Under the pieces are notes generated by a model. It did not search any database. It was not told the origin of the DNA and worked only from the letters and a program-made list of their open reading frames with translations. A DNA stretch of 64,000 nt from Cyanobacteria bacterium FACHB-63 (GTDB lineage Bacteria; Cyanobacteriota; Cyanobacteriia; Leptolyngbyales; Leptolyngbyaceae): the NCBI GenBank assembly GCA_014695255.1, contig JACJNX010000040.1, positions 1 through 64,000 of the forward strand. Direction: 5' to 3'. This document shows, piece by piece, positions 55,468 through 64,000 of this stretch. The translations under genes were made by a program, and so were the position numbers. The stretch's first letter is position 1, and every line of letters begins with the position of its first letter.

Positions 55468-56817
55468 CTAACAATTCCGTAATCGAGTTAAAGCAACGAC
55501 CAGACTATCCACCGAAGCTCGAACCGTTGCAGGAGAATTATTCGAGTTGACAATGATACTAAAGACGATCGGTGAATAGTTCGGCGGTGTCACATAGCCC
55601 GAAAGCGCCACCACGCCGGAAATAGTTCCAGTTTTCGCAAACACAATTCCTTGTGCCGGGGTATTCCGAAATCGATTGCTTAAGGTTCCACTTACACCGC
55701 CGACCGGGAGCGATCGCCGAAATAGATCTATATCTGGGCGTTGTGCCATTGCTTGCAAGGTCTGTACTAACGCTTCAGCACTGGCGCGATTGCGACTGGA
55801 AAGCCCGGAACCATCGACCATACTGAACCGATTTGAATTGACTCCTAACTCAGTCAGAATCGATCGGATTGCCGCGACTCCGCTGGTTGTCGAGTCTGAA
55901 CTATTTGGGTCTTGCAACCGCCCCAGTGTCTTCAACAGCGCTTCTGCATAAGCGTTATCGCTGTCTTGATTAGTTGTAAAGATTAAACGCGATAGGGGAG
56001 GAGAAATCACTGATGCGAGTTCAACTTCTCCGGGGGGTGCGGGTGTCCGTTTTACCAACGTTGAACTTTTAACTTGAACGCCTGCACCCGTTAATCGTTG
56101 GCGAAACTCACCGACAAAGTAGTTGCCGGGATTAGGAACTGCACTTTCACCGACCACATTTTGATTCAACATTAAGCCGTTGACTGGAGGGGCATACGCT
56201 TCGCCGCGATCGTCAGCATCCCAAAAAGGATTGAATTCGGCTCCCCGAAAAACGGTATCGTCTCCGATTAACTGTTGCACTTGACGCACTCCGCGCTGGC
56301 GTAACTGTTGCGTCAGTGAGTTTAGCTGTGCTGTCCCAAAGCTTGGATCGCCTTGACCAATCACCCGCAGTGTGACCAGATCGGGACTATTAGTATTGCC
56401 AAAAACTGGAGTGCGAATTTGATGCTGTGCGCCTAATCTTGCGAGGGCTGCTGCGGTTGTAAAAATCTTGTTGTTAGAAGCGGGAACGAGTTGCGTAAAC
56501 GGATTACGAGCATAAAGATTCTGGCGCGTACCGCGTGGCGCTTGGGTCTGCACCAACACACCCCAGTTGGCAGGTAAGCGATTGATAATTCCGTCTAAGG
56601 TTCCCCCTAACTGAGCCGGACAGATGCCACCATTGACCGGAGCCTGAACTGGGCGTGTTGGGGCTGGAGTTTGAGGCGGCTGAGGGAGCGGTCTGGGCTG
56701 TGTGGAAGGCGGAAATAGGGGGGCTTGAGCGCGGACAGGTGCGGTTAAACTTTCCAGTGAGACAGACAGGGCAAGCGTTGCACAAAAAATTCCGTGAGGC
56801 AACAGCGCGAACTTCAT
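55468..56817 (-). CDS. dacB: D-alanyl-D-alanine carboxypeptidase/endopeptidase (PBP4, family S13)
   Basis: A 449-aa exported protein from ATG 56817 (56850 is also in frame). After a signal peptide and a Pro-rich linker, the S13 motifs are: SNNK (catalytic Ser, PASNNKIF), SRN (SGLSSRN) and KTG (AKTGTISG). It trims or cleaves peptidoglycan cross-links in the periplasm. It is co-directional with nadA, but a terminator lies between. Confidence 0.92.
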   Translation of the reverse strand: MKFALLPHGIFCATLALSVSLESLTAPVRAQAPLFPPSTQPRPLPQPPQTPAPTRPVQAPVNGGICPAQLGGTLDGIINRLPANWGVLVQTQAPRGTRQNLYARNPFTQLVPASNNKIFTTAAALARLGAQHQIRTPVFGNTNSPDLVTLRVIGQGDPSFGTAQLNSLTQQLRQRGVRQVQQLIGDDTVFRGAEFNPFWDADDRGEAYAPPVNGLMLNQNVVGESAVPNPGNYFVGEFRQRLTGAGVQVKSSTLVKRTPAPPGEVELASVISPPLSRLIFTTNQDSDNAYAEALLKTLGRLQDPNSSDSTTSGVAAIRSILTELGVNSNRFSMVDGSGLSSRNRASAEALVQTLQAMAQRPDIDLFRRSLPVGGVSGTLSNRFRNTPAQGIVFAKTGTISGVVALSGYVTPPNYSPIVFSIIVNSNNSPATVRASVDSLVVALTRLRNC

Positions 56818-56868
56818 AGAGCCATTTCCGGGTAACATCTCCATCGGCATTGACTAGAACGCCGAGGA

Positions 56869-56919
56869 ATTTGTTGCACGATCGATTACAGTTGTTGACT
56901 CATCGATCGTGCAACAAAT
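56869..56919 (-). terminator. Terminator after nadA
   Basis: A perfect 18-bp inverted repeat (56869-56886 and 56902-56919) with a 15-nt loop, 9 bases beyond the nadA stop. It is very stable but without a clear T-run. Confidence 0.7.
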
Positions 56920-56927
56920 CGCTGCTA

Positions 56928-57887
56928 TTATACGCTCATCGCCAGCATTTTCTCGATCGGGCGTAACGCAGCGATTCGAGTCGGTTCCGGCAAGGTGATT
57001 TCAGGCGTTTTGTGTTTCATGGCTAGGTAAAGTTTTTCCAGCGTGTTTAGCCGCATATGCGGACATTCGTTACACGCACAGTTGTTGAGCGGGGGAGCCG
57101 GAATAAAGTGCTTATCGGGTGCGGCTTTCTGCATTTGGTGAATGATGCCGGGTTCGGTGACGACGATAAACGAGGTGCGATCGCTCTTCTGGCAGTATTT
57201 CAACAAGGCTGTCGTTGATCCAATGTAATCGGCATGACGCAGAACCGCTTCTTCACATTCCGGGTGAGCAATCACTTCGGCTTCTGGGTGTTGCATCTTT
57301 AACTGCACCATCTTCTTTTCAGAGAAGGTTTCATGCACCATGCAGCTTCCTTGCCACAGCACCATCTCGCGTCCGGTCTGTTCCATCACGTATTTACCGA
57401 GATTGCGATCGGGGGCAAAGATAATCGGCTGATCTGCCGGGATTTGATTGACGATCTTCACGGCATTGGCGCTCGTGCAGATGATGTCGCTCATTGCCTT
57501 GATTTCTGCGGTGCAATTTATGTAGGAAATCACCAAATGGTCGGGATATTTTGCTTTGAATTGAGCGAATTGATCCGGTGGGCAACTATCTGCAAGGGAA
57601 CATCCTGCATTCAGATCCGGGAGCAGCACCAACTTATTGGGATTGAGAATTTTGGCGGTTTCTGCCATGAAGTGAACGCCTGCAAATACAATCACATCTG
57701 CATCGGTTTGGGCGGCTTGCTGTGAGAGTCCAAGCGAATCTCCCAGATAATCTGCGACATCTTGAATATCTGGATCTTGGTAATAGTGCGCCAGAATCAC
57801 GGCATTCATTTCGCGTTTGAGATCCGCGATCGCACCAAATAAGTCACGCGGCAGGGAAGGTTTAGTCGGAGCAACGGTCGTAAACAT
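56928..57887 (-). CDS. nadA: Quinolinate synthase
   Basis: A 319-aa protein, the usual NadA length. It has three repeated alpha/beta modules with the signatures [27 protein letters not shown]-type [15 protein letters not shown] and CACNECPHM. Three of these Cys ligate the [4Fe-4S] cluster. It condenses iminoaspartate with DHAP in NAD synthesis. A 122-bp gap upstream separates it from the lipase gene. Confidence 0.97.
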   Translation of the reverse strand: MFTTVAPTKPSLPRDLFGAIADLKREMNAVILAHYYQDPDIQDVADYLGDSLGLSQQAAQTDADVIVFAGVHFMAETAKILNPNKLVLLPDLNAGCSLADSCPPDQFAQFKAKYPDHLVISYINCTAEIKAMSDIICTSANAVKIVNQIPADQPIIFAPDRNLGKYVMEQTGREMVLWQGSCMVHETFSEKKMVQLKMQHPEAEVIAHPECEEAVLRHADYIGSTTALLKYCQKSDRTSFIVVTEPGIIHQMQKAAPDKHFIPAPPLNNCACNECPHMRLNTLEKLYLAMKHKTPEITLPEPTRIAALRPIEKMLAMSV

Positions 57888-57977
57888 AGCGCGATCGTCC
57901 GGTAGTGAGTTCTGATAATTATAGTCTAAATCACCAAAAACAAAATTACCATTTTAGCTGAATCTACCAAGATCGAT

Positions 57978-58001
57978 GGGGCACGATCGCGATCGTGCCC
58001 C
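57978..58001. repeat. 24-bp perfect palindrome
   Basis: A perfect palindrome centred on GATCGC/GCGATC, with GGGGCACG / CGTGCCCC ends. It is 8 bases beyond the stop of the lipase-like gene and may terminate it. It lacks a T-run. Confidence 0.6.
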
Positions 58002-58009
58002 GCTTAAAT

Positions 58010-59620
58010 TTAACGATTACTGGATGAGATCACCGAAGTGAGGGGTGTTGGCGTTCCCGTTTCGGGGATGCGATCGAACTCAATTCGATAGGTGCCAGTG
58101 AATCCTGTGCCGATCACATCAAATTCCCACCCGCCCGGAACTTGGCGCATTGGAGTCGCATTCCGCATCGGATCATCGCTGGCAAACTCTTCGCTGTTGT
58201 ACAAATACAGTTCCAATGAAGGCTGCGAAACAGCACGAATATAGTATTGCTTTGCGAACACAATATTGTCAGAAAAACCCACCCCAAAGAGATCCCGTTC
58301 ACCGACATAAAACTCTAGTCGCATCACCAAATCAGTTTGCGACAGACTCGCCTTCATGTTGAGATAGCCTTCCCAAACCAGTTTTTGATCATCCGCCCAG
58401 GGAAACGACAAATCCGTATCGCTAAAGTCTCCGGTACGGAACGGCCCGTAACAGTTCTCAGCCTCTCTACTTTGGTGGAACAATTCAAAATCAACCCCTC
58501 GCGGCTTCACCGACACCCCGAAGAAAAACTCACTCTTGCCGAAGAAGTCAAAGCCTCGTTTTACTTGTGCCCGTACCTGGCGCAGCCGAGTTCGCACATC
58601 TCCGTAAAAGAAGCGTGTCGCAATCTCAAACGATTCCCGTGACGTAATAATCGAATCAAACCCGCCATGCGACTTATGAATAAACGTGCGAGGCGCACCG
58701 TCGATCTGGGCGCAGCTTTGTTTGACTAAACCATCGCTCCGGTTGAAATTCATTCCCATTTCACCCGCGATCGGCGACAGTCGATTCAGCAATGACGCTG
58801 CTTGATTGTTGTAAGCCCGATGATTTGTGCCCACCACACAAAGCATCCGATCGAGCGGAAAATATCGCGCAAAGTTCACGGCTGAAGTGGGATTGTTGGG
58901 ATCAGCTTGGTTGTCTGGGTTGAAGTGTTCCAGCTCGTTGGCAGACTCGATCGGCAACCAGCGCAAATCTTTCAGCAGTTGGAACGACACACCCTTATGC
59001 GGCGTTCCGAGCGTCACAATTTTATTAATCGCTTCATCGGCAGCGGTGGCACTGCGTTGTGGATAAGTGCGCTGAATCGCTTCCCGCACCACTAAACCAC
59101 CCATTGAATGCGCGATGATATTGACTTTGGGCTTTGCGCCTTGAGATTTAAGCGCACAGAGCGATCGAATAAAATCAATTAACCGCACCAGCGCTTCACC
59201 ATAAACCGGAAAGGTACGATCGCACAGATCGTAATAGCGAAATACCCACAAACTCTTCCACGGCTCATCCGATCGCAAAAAGTGCAGCGCCATTGCCGGA
59301 TCGATAATGATGCGACCGCTAAAGAAATCTGGATCAAAGACCTTGAGTTCCTCTGGAATCACAGGCGGCGTTGCCATTTGGCTCGGATAGTAGCCGACTA
59401 CATTAGTTGCATCGTTATAGCGCCAATCCGATTTGATAAACCGCAGAACCATTCCTTCGTAGATGTAGTTTTCACCCCGTTTCTGTGGATAGACACTGCC
59501 ATCATTGAATCCCTGATAAGTTAATCGCCGTTCGTCTGCACTATCCCCCGCCGCAAACCCACGAATCATAATGATCGGCAAAGGTTGACGAGTTGGATCA
59601 GACCACATCACATTAGACAT
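58010..59620 (-). CDS. Alpha/beta-hydrolase, lipase-like, 536 aa
   Basis: ATG 59620 was chosen. The first 300 residues form a lipase-type fold: IIMIRGFAAG at the oxyanion region, nucleophile elbow IIAHSMGGL, and GTPHKGV. A His that could complete the triad is in FIHKSHGGFDS. The C-terminal about 190 residues are a beta-rich region without a recognised name. It has no signal peptide and is cytoplasmic. Probably hydrolyses a lipid or ester; the substrate is unknown. It stands alone on the minus strand. Confidence 0.78.
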   Translation of the reverse strand: MSNVMWSDPTRQPLPIIMIRGFAAGDSADERRLTYQGFNDGSVYPQKRGENYIYEGMVLRFIKSDWRYNDATNVVGYYPSQMATPPVIPEELKVFDPDFFSGRIIIDPAMALHFLRSDEPWKSLWVFRYYDLCDRTFPVYGEALVRLIDFIRSLCALKSQGAKPKVNIIAHSMGGLVVREAIQRTYPQRSATAADEAINKIVTLGTPHKGVSFQLLKDLRWLPIESANELEHFNPDNQADPNNPTSAVNFARYFPLDRMLCVVGTNHRAYNNQAASLLNRLSPIAGEMGMNFNRSDGLVKQSCAQIDGAPRTFIHKSHGGFDSIITSRESFEIATRFFYGDVRTRLRQVRAQVKRGFDFFGKSEFFFGVSVKPRGVDFELFHQSREAENCYGPFRTGDFSDTDLSFPWADDQKLVWEGYLNMKASLSQTDLVMRLEFYVGERDLFGVGFSDNIVFAKQYYIRAVSQPSLELYLYNSEEFASDDPMRNATPMRQVPGGWEFDVIGTGFTGTYRIEFDRIPETGTPTPLTSVISSSNR

Positions 59621-59733
59621 CACAATCAATTTGCCCTCTTCTAACTATGGGGAAAAGCCTGTGATAGTTATGTCTTATCTTGCAGGTTTTGCACCCCTTT
59701 AATTCAGAGGAATCTACAAGCAAGGGCGATCGA

Positions 59734-62700
59734 TTACGGATTCTGGTCGCACAGCGAGCGATTCGATTTGTTAAGAGCAGTATTCGTAGCGAGGTAGTTC
59801 GCCAACCAGTGACAAGCCGCGATCGAGGGCTGCGTGTTTAAAACCTGCTCAAAGTTCCAAAGAATGACCGTGTGATCGCGACTTCCAGACGCTAACAGCG
59901 TTCCGTCTGGGTTAAATGCAACGCTGTGAACGCCGTCGATATGACCGCTCAAGGTTGTAATCAATTCGCCTGTGTGTTTCCAGAGTTTGATCGTCTTATC
60001 TAAACTGGCTGAAGCGATCAGAGTTCCATCCGGGCTAAATGCAAGACTAGAAACTTGATCTTGATGTCCTGTTAGCGTTTTGATTAGAGTGCCATCGAGT
60101 CTCCAAAGTTTAATCGTGCGATCGAGTCCACCCGTTGCCACGATCGAGTCTGAAAACGCGATCGCTCTGACTTCTCCATCATGTCCAACGAATGAGGTTA
60201 GAAATTTTCCAGTGTCGGTTTCCCAGAGTTTGACGGTTCCATCCAGGCTCGAAGATGCGATCGACCGACCATCCCGGTTAAAGACAACCTTTTGGATCGG
60301 TGCATCATGCGCCAACCAAGATCTCGCTACTGCCCTTTGCAGATTCCAAACCCGCAAGCGTTTATCCTGTCCGGCGATCACAAGAAGCGTACCAAGCGGA
60401 TGAAAGTCTAAGCCCTGAATTGCACCAATTCCTGGCTTTATGGTGGGTTCAATCGGTGTGCCATCAAGCCCCCAACGCTCCACGGCTCCACCTAATCCAG
60501 TCGCGGCAATATGTCCATCTAATGGGCTAAATCTTGCGTCGGTTTTCCAACCGTTATTCCCCTTCAAATCGCGAATAAAGTTGCCGCTTTGCGACCAGAG
60601 CTTAATCGATCGATCTTTACTTGCAGACACCAACCATTCACCATTCGGGCTAAAGGCAACCTGATTCACATCGCTACGGTGTCCTTCTAATCGGGTCATT
60701 AAGCCATTGTTCAGTTGCCAAATTCTTGCCGTTCTATCCGCACTGCCCGTCACGATCGTTTGTCCGTTCGGGTGAAAGGCTGCCGCCCAAATTCCATTTT
60801 CGTGTCCTTGCAGCGTTCGCACTAATGTTCCATTGCGGTGCCACAGTTTTAGGGTTTTATCAAATCCAACAGACGCAAGCGTTTGCTGATTCGGATTCCA
60901 CACGACACAATTAACACCATCGCTTTGCGCCTCAATTTTACGAATCAGGCTTCCCGATCGACTCCATAGCCCGATCGTATCGTCGAGGCTCGCTGATGCA
61001 ATTTCGCTTCCGTCTGGGCTAAAGGCAACCGATTGAACAGCATCTTCATGCTCAGACAAGGTTTTGATCAGGCGACCTGTGCGCGTCCAGAGTTTGACCG
61101 TGCGATCGGCGCTGGCAGTTGCAATCAACTCGCCATCTGGACTAAACGTCACCGCATTCACCGCCTGTTGATGCCCTCTCAGTGTCCGAATCAGTTGACC
61201 CTGACGCGACCAGAGTTTCACGGTACGATCGGCGCTGGCAGTTGCGATCGTGCGATGATCGGGACTAAATGCGACTCCATAAATTGTGTCCTCATGTCCG
61301 CTCAGCCGCTGTATTTGCCAACCATCGTGGCTCCACAACTGCACAATATTATCTGCACCCCCAGTTGCGATCAGTTTCCCATCAGGACTAAACGCGATCG
61401 TAAACACACTTCCGGTATGCTGCTTTAGGGTTGTAACCGACGATCCATCTTCGCGCCAGAGCTTGACGGTTTGATCTTCAGATGCCGTCGCAATAAAATC
61501 TCCATCAGGACTAAAGCTCACGGCGCGAATTCCCCCGGTATGACCCGACAGCCGATTCGACTCAGCCGCCGTGTAAACGGCTTGCCCCAACACGCGATCG
61601 ACTTGCGCTAGGACTCCACGATCTTGAATGTACGATTCTTGCGCGATCGCACGGGCACGGAGCGCTTCGATCAGGGCATCCAACCCATGCCCTAGCGCGT
61701 AAAGCAACTCGGAATTGCTGGTAATCGCGATGATGCTGCTGCGATTTGCCTGCTGATACTGCACAGACGCAATCGACCCCAGTGCGATCGCGATACCCAA
61801 TACCACGCTCAGCAACACTAAAAGCTGGCGCTGGAGCTTTGTATTTCTGCGCTCTAGTGCCAGTCGCGCTGCGATCACCTGAGCGCGATCGGCTTCAAGA
61901 TCGCGCAGCGTGGTCTGCTCTTGCAGCGTTTGACTGGCAGAGAGAAAGCGGTAATCGTCGTCGCTGAGTTGCTTTGCGATCGACCAGTTTCGCGCATCGA
62001 TTAGCGCTTGTCCCCGCAGTAATCGCGATTCATCTTCATAACCAGAATTTTTCCACTGGGTCAGTGCCTCGGAATACGGGCGCAATTTGGCAAATTGTCG
62101 ATCAATCCAGCTAAGGTTAAACACCGCCTCATACACGGGATTTTTAACGCGGAGATATCCGTCCGATCGCTCGACTAATCCAGACAGCAGTAAGGCGATT
62201 TGTTCGACGCTGTTATCGATTTCAATGCCTTGGTGGCGTTGCTGAAACAAAGGATAGTTTCGATCAACAGCGAGCTTAGGCGATCGTAGAATTTGCTGAT
62301 ACAACTCTAATAGCCGCCCAACTCGGGATTGATCAACAACAATGCGATCGCGAATCGTTTTCAGATGTTCGGGACGATCTTGCGCTTCCCAATTGTCGAT
62401 TACGCGCAGTTGAAACCAATACTCCAACGTCAGTGGGGAAATCGCGACAGTTTCGTCTGTTTCTGCGAATCGCTCGGTAGCCTCACGCACCACAATCTCA
62501 CAGAATTTTTGAGTCAGAAGCGGCTGTCCTCCTGTCCAATTTAGAATCTGTTGCAGCACCGATTCTGGATTTTTCACCACTCGCCTTAAGCCTTCGATTA
62601 AAGGAGCCGCTTCAGAAAACTGAAATCCTGCTAGCCCGATCGCTCTGCCAATATTAAACGGCGTTCTTTGTTTGTCGCTAATCAGTTCGGCAGGCGTTGT

Positions 62701-63255
62701 CACTCCAAACAGCGCAAAACTCAACCGTCGAAACGCAGGATTTTCCGATCTCTGGTGATAACAAGAGCGAATCAACGCAAAGAAATCATCAGCGGGAAAC
62801 TTGAGTGCCAGCACACTATCAATTTCATCGACCAAAATTGCAATGTTTTGCTGAATTTGTGCGAGTAAAACCGTCTCTAAAAATTGTTCTAACCGCTTCA
62901 CAAACGTCAAATGAGCGCGATCGCGCCACCACTGCCCAAGCTTAATCTCTAAGTCAAAACTATTGACTAGCGCCGCCGCGATCGAGGCATACCACTGCTC
63001 TGCGCTCACTTGCTGCACCCCAATTCCACTCATATCGATCGTGCAGCACTGTAACCCTGCTTGCCGTAGTCGCTGCACCGATCGCACCCGCAAGCTCGAC
63101 TTTCCCATCTGCCGCGAATTAAACACGTAGCAGAATTCACCCGCAAGCAGCGCTTGATATAACTCCTCATCGGCTTGGCGCTCGACATAACAGGCAGCAT
63201 CCGGCGGCAAACTGCCCCCCACCTGATAGCGCGAATTCGAGCCTTGAGCAGTCAC
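59734..63255 (-). CDS. AAA-like ATPase domain plus TM segment plus 14 WD40 repeats
   Basis: A 1173-aa protein. Residues 1-330: AAA-like domain with a degenerate Walker [10 protein letters not shown] and Walker [11 protein letters not shown] helical region and a TM segment at about residues 475-500 follow. From about residue 570 there are 14 WD40 units, enough for two seven-bladed propellers, each with a GH..V..VAFSPDG..IATAS pattern. Two adjacent repeats (around 61090-61250) are almost identical at the DNA level. It may be a STAND-like sensor or a scaffold. Its ATG overlaps the stop of the upstream AAA gene (63252-63255). Confidence 0.85.
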   Translation of the reverse strand: MTAQGSNSRYQVGGSLPPDAACYVERQADEELYQALLAGEFCYVFNSRQMGKSSLRVRSVQRLRQAGLQCCTIDMSGIGVQQVSAEQWYASIAAALVNSFDLEIKLGQWWRDRAHLTFVKRLEQFLETVLLAQIQQNIAILVDEIDSVLALKFPADDFFALIRSCYHQRSENPAFRRLSFALFGVTTPAELISDKQRTPFNIGRAIGLAGFQFSEAAPLIEGLRRVVKNPESVLQQILNWTGGQPLLTQKFCEIVVREATERFAETDETVAISPLTLEYWFQLRVIDNWEAQDRPEHLKTIRDRIVVDQSRVGRLLELYQQILRSPKLAVDRNYPLFQQRHQGIEIDNSVEQIALLLSGLVERSDGYLRVKNPVYEAVFNLSWIDRQFAKLRPYSEALTQWKNSGYEDESRLLRGQALIDARNWSIAKQLSDDDYRFLSASQTLQEQTTLRDLEADRAQVIAARLALERRNTKLQRQLLVLLSVVLGIAIALGSIASVQYQQANRSSIIAITSNSELLYALGHGLDALIEALRARAIAQESYIQDRGVLAQVDRVLGQAVYTAAESNRLSGHTGGIRAVSFSPDGDFIATASEDQTVKLWREDGSSVTTLKQHTGSVFTIAFSPDGKLIATGGADNIVQLWSHDGWQIQRLSGHEDTIYGVAFSPDHRTIATASADRTVKLWSRQGQLIRTLRGHQQAVNAVTFSPDGELIATASADRTVKLWTRTGRLIKTLSEHEDAVQSVAFSPDGSEIASASLDDTIGLWSRSGSLIRKIEAQSDGVNCVVWNPNQQTLASVGFDKTLKLWHRNGTLVRTLQGHENGIWAAAFHPNGQTIVTGSADRTARIWQLNNGLMTRLEGHRSDVNQVAFSPNGEWLVSASKDRSIKLWSQSGNFIRDLKGNNGWKTDARFSPLDGHIAATGLGGAVERWGLDGTPIEPTIKPGIGAIQGLDFHPLGTLLVIAGQDKRLRVWNLQRAVARSWLAHDAPIQKVVFNRDGRSIASSSLDGTVKLWETDTGKFLTSFVGHDGEVRAIAFSDSIVATGGLDRTIKLWRLDGTLIKTLTGHQDQVSSLAFSPDGTLIASASLDKTIKLWKHTGELITTLSGHIDGVHSVAFNPDGTLLASGSRDHTVILWNFEQVLNTQPSIAACHWLANYLATNTALNKSNRSLCDQNP

Positions 63256-64000
63256 GATGTCGAAAGTGCTTGCTGAAAGAATTGACGATACAGTTCACAG
63301 CTTGGCGAAATCAGAGAATTCCTCATTCGCACTAGCCCTTTGCTCTGAAGCTTAAATGCTTGAATTGGTTCCACTTCGACTGGCGCGTCCGAGAACACCA
63401 CCCGTCTCAATGCTGCCATTAACTCCGGGTATTTTTGCAGATCCCACAAGAGATTCCGTAAATGATTGCCATATACGCCATCACTGGTAGTCGATCGTAA
63501 GAGTGCCTCAATGCTAACGCTCTGAAGGCTCAAGTGATGCAGACCCACCTGCACCAAATAAGGATTGCCGCCGGTTAAGTTCAATAGTGCCTCTGCCGCA
63601 GTTTCGAGATCCTCAAAGCCATAGCGCTGCGCCAAATCCAGCACCTGCTCTGTATTTAGCGTCGGTAGCTCAACGAGCAATCCTGCATTAAACGGCGATT
63701 GATTGAGATGCAGCGGGACATAGACTTCAATGGAGTGAATCAGCACCAGCCGTAGTTTCTGCCAGAGTTCACTTTTCGCATCGCCATAGCGCGATTTTTC
63801 ATACCATGCCCGTAACATGCCAAAAAAATCAGCCGCGATTTCTGGATGCTCAAACACGCTATCCACTTCATCGAGCGCCAGCACGATCGGATCGGTAATC
63901 TCTGTGAGAATGTAGTTTTCAAAGTAGTTCGTGCAGTTGTAGCTGTTGCCAAACAAATCATCCCAATGGCGATCGAGTTGATTGGGTAAGCCGAAACTTT
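63252..64000 (-). CDS. AAA-like ATPase domain protein, 3' part (runs off the window)
   Basis: The frame is open to the right edge, so only the C-terminal 248 or so residues are seen. They include Walker [13 protein letters not shown], a helical lid ([19 protein letters not shown]) and a winged-helix-like end. The visible residues [13 protein letters not shown] match this AAA-like family, so the upstream part is genuine coding. The Walker A lies outside the window. Its stop overlaps the start of the next AAA-WD40 gene by four bases (ATGA), so the two are translated together. Confidence 0.85.
   Translation of the reverse strand, partial: SFGLPNQLDRHWDDLFGNSYNCTNYFENYILTEITDPIVLALDEVDSVFEHPEIAADFFGMLRAWYEKSRYGDAKSELWQKLRLVLIHSIEVYVPLHLNQSPFNAGLLVELPTLNTEQVLDLAQRYGFEDLETAAEALLNLTGGNPYLVQVGLHHLSLQSVSIEALLRSTTSDGVYGNHLRNLLWDLQKYPELMAALRRVVFSDAPVEVEPIQAFKLQSKGLVRMRNSLISPSCELYRQFFQQALSTS

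Noticed and set aside
1-64000. CRISPR array, transposase or prophage
   Set aside because: No regularly spaced direct repeats of about 28-37 bases and no recombinase, capsid or terminase genes were found in the readable frames.

Overview
The window is chromosomal DNA of an oxygenic cyanobacterium. The evidence is the photosystem genes at 1-103 (psbD 5' end) and 22044-24260 (psaB), the photosystem and pigment accessory genes ycf4, ycf54, ycf23, cruP and crtE, a plant-type [2Fe-2S] ferredoxin (petF), a cyanobacterial tmRNA tag, and a very high density of the HIP1-type octamer GCGATCGC on both strands. Gene content suggests a freshwater, probably filamentous (Leptolyngbya-like) strain; that placement is inference only. 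I found no transposase, phage gene, CRISPR array or recognisable defence island.

Layout. 1-5.5 kb: psbD and ycf4 face away from each other, then a plus-strand run of a lipoprotein cyclophilin, a ketoacyl synthase, cruP and a SirB1-family protein. 5.5-13.9 kb: SRPBCC protein, MscS-like multi-helix membrane protein, tRNA-Gly(GCC), alpha/beta hydrolase, SGNH hydrolase, NYN-domain protein and an EGY1-like site-2 protease. 13.9-15.9 kb: dnaN and petF flank about 340 bp rich in DnaA boxes, a good candidate for the chromosome origin. 16-21 kb (minus strand): proline iminopeptidase, ilvC, XPB-like helicase, moaA. 21-25 kb: a GST gene and a psaB gene with no psaA beside it lie between moaA and moaE. 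25-30 kb: hflX (apparently starting at ATC), an ion channel, cobS, and a lone Mn/Zn-type binding lipoprotein. 30-38.5 kb: ABC1 kinase, ssrA (tmRNA), polysaccharide deacetylase, GNAT, ycf23, DUF4870, pgeF, an M23 peptidase and a MITE-like repeat. 38.5-47.7 kb: a 47-aa membrane ORF, recG, Nudix, a lipoprotein, folD-crtE-DUF212, a thioesterase, a P-loop kinase, ycf54 and pdxJ. 47.9-55.4 kb: a divergent cytochrome b6-like protein, a ClC-CBS-USP protein, and a BMP-family ABC importer with one permease. 55.4-64 kb: dacB, nadA, a lipase-like protein, and two overlapping AAA-like ATPase genes, one carrying 14 WD40 repeats.

Most of the window is ordinary housekeeping and photosynthesis-support sequence. 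No complete unknown multi-gene system stands out. The strongest leads are the orphan psaB, the dnaN-petF origin candidate, the cytochrome b6 paralogue that has lost one haem ligand, the ATC-start hflX, and the AAA/AAA-WD40 pair that runs off the right edge.
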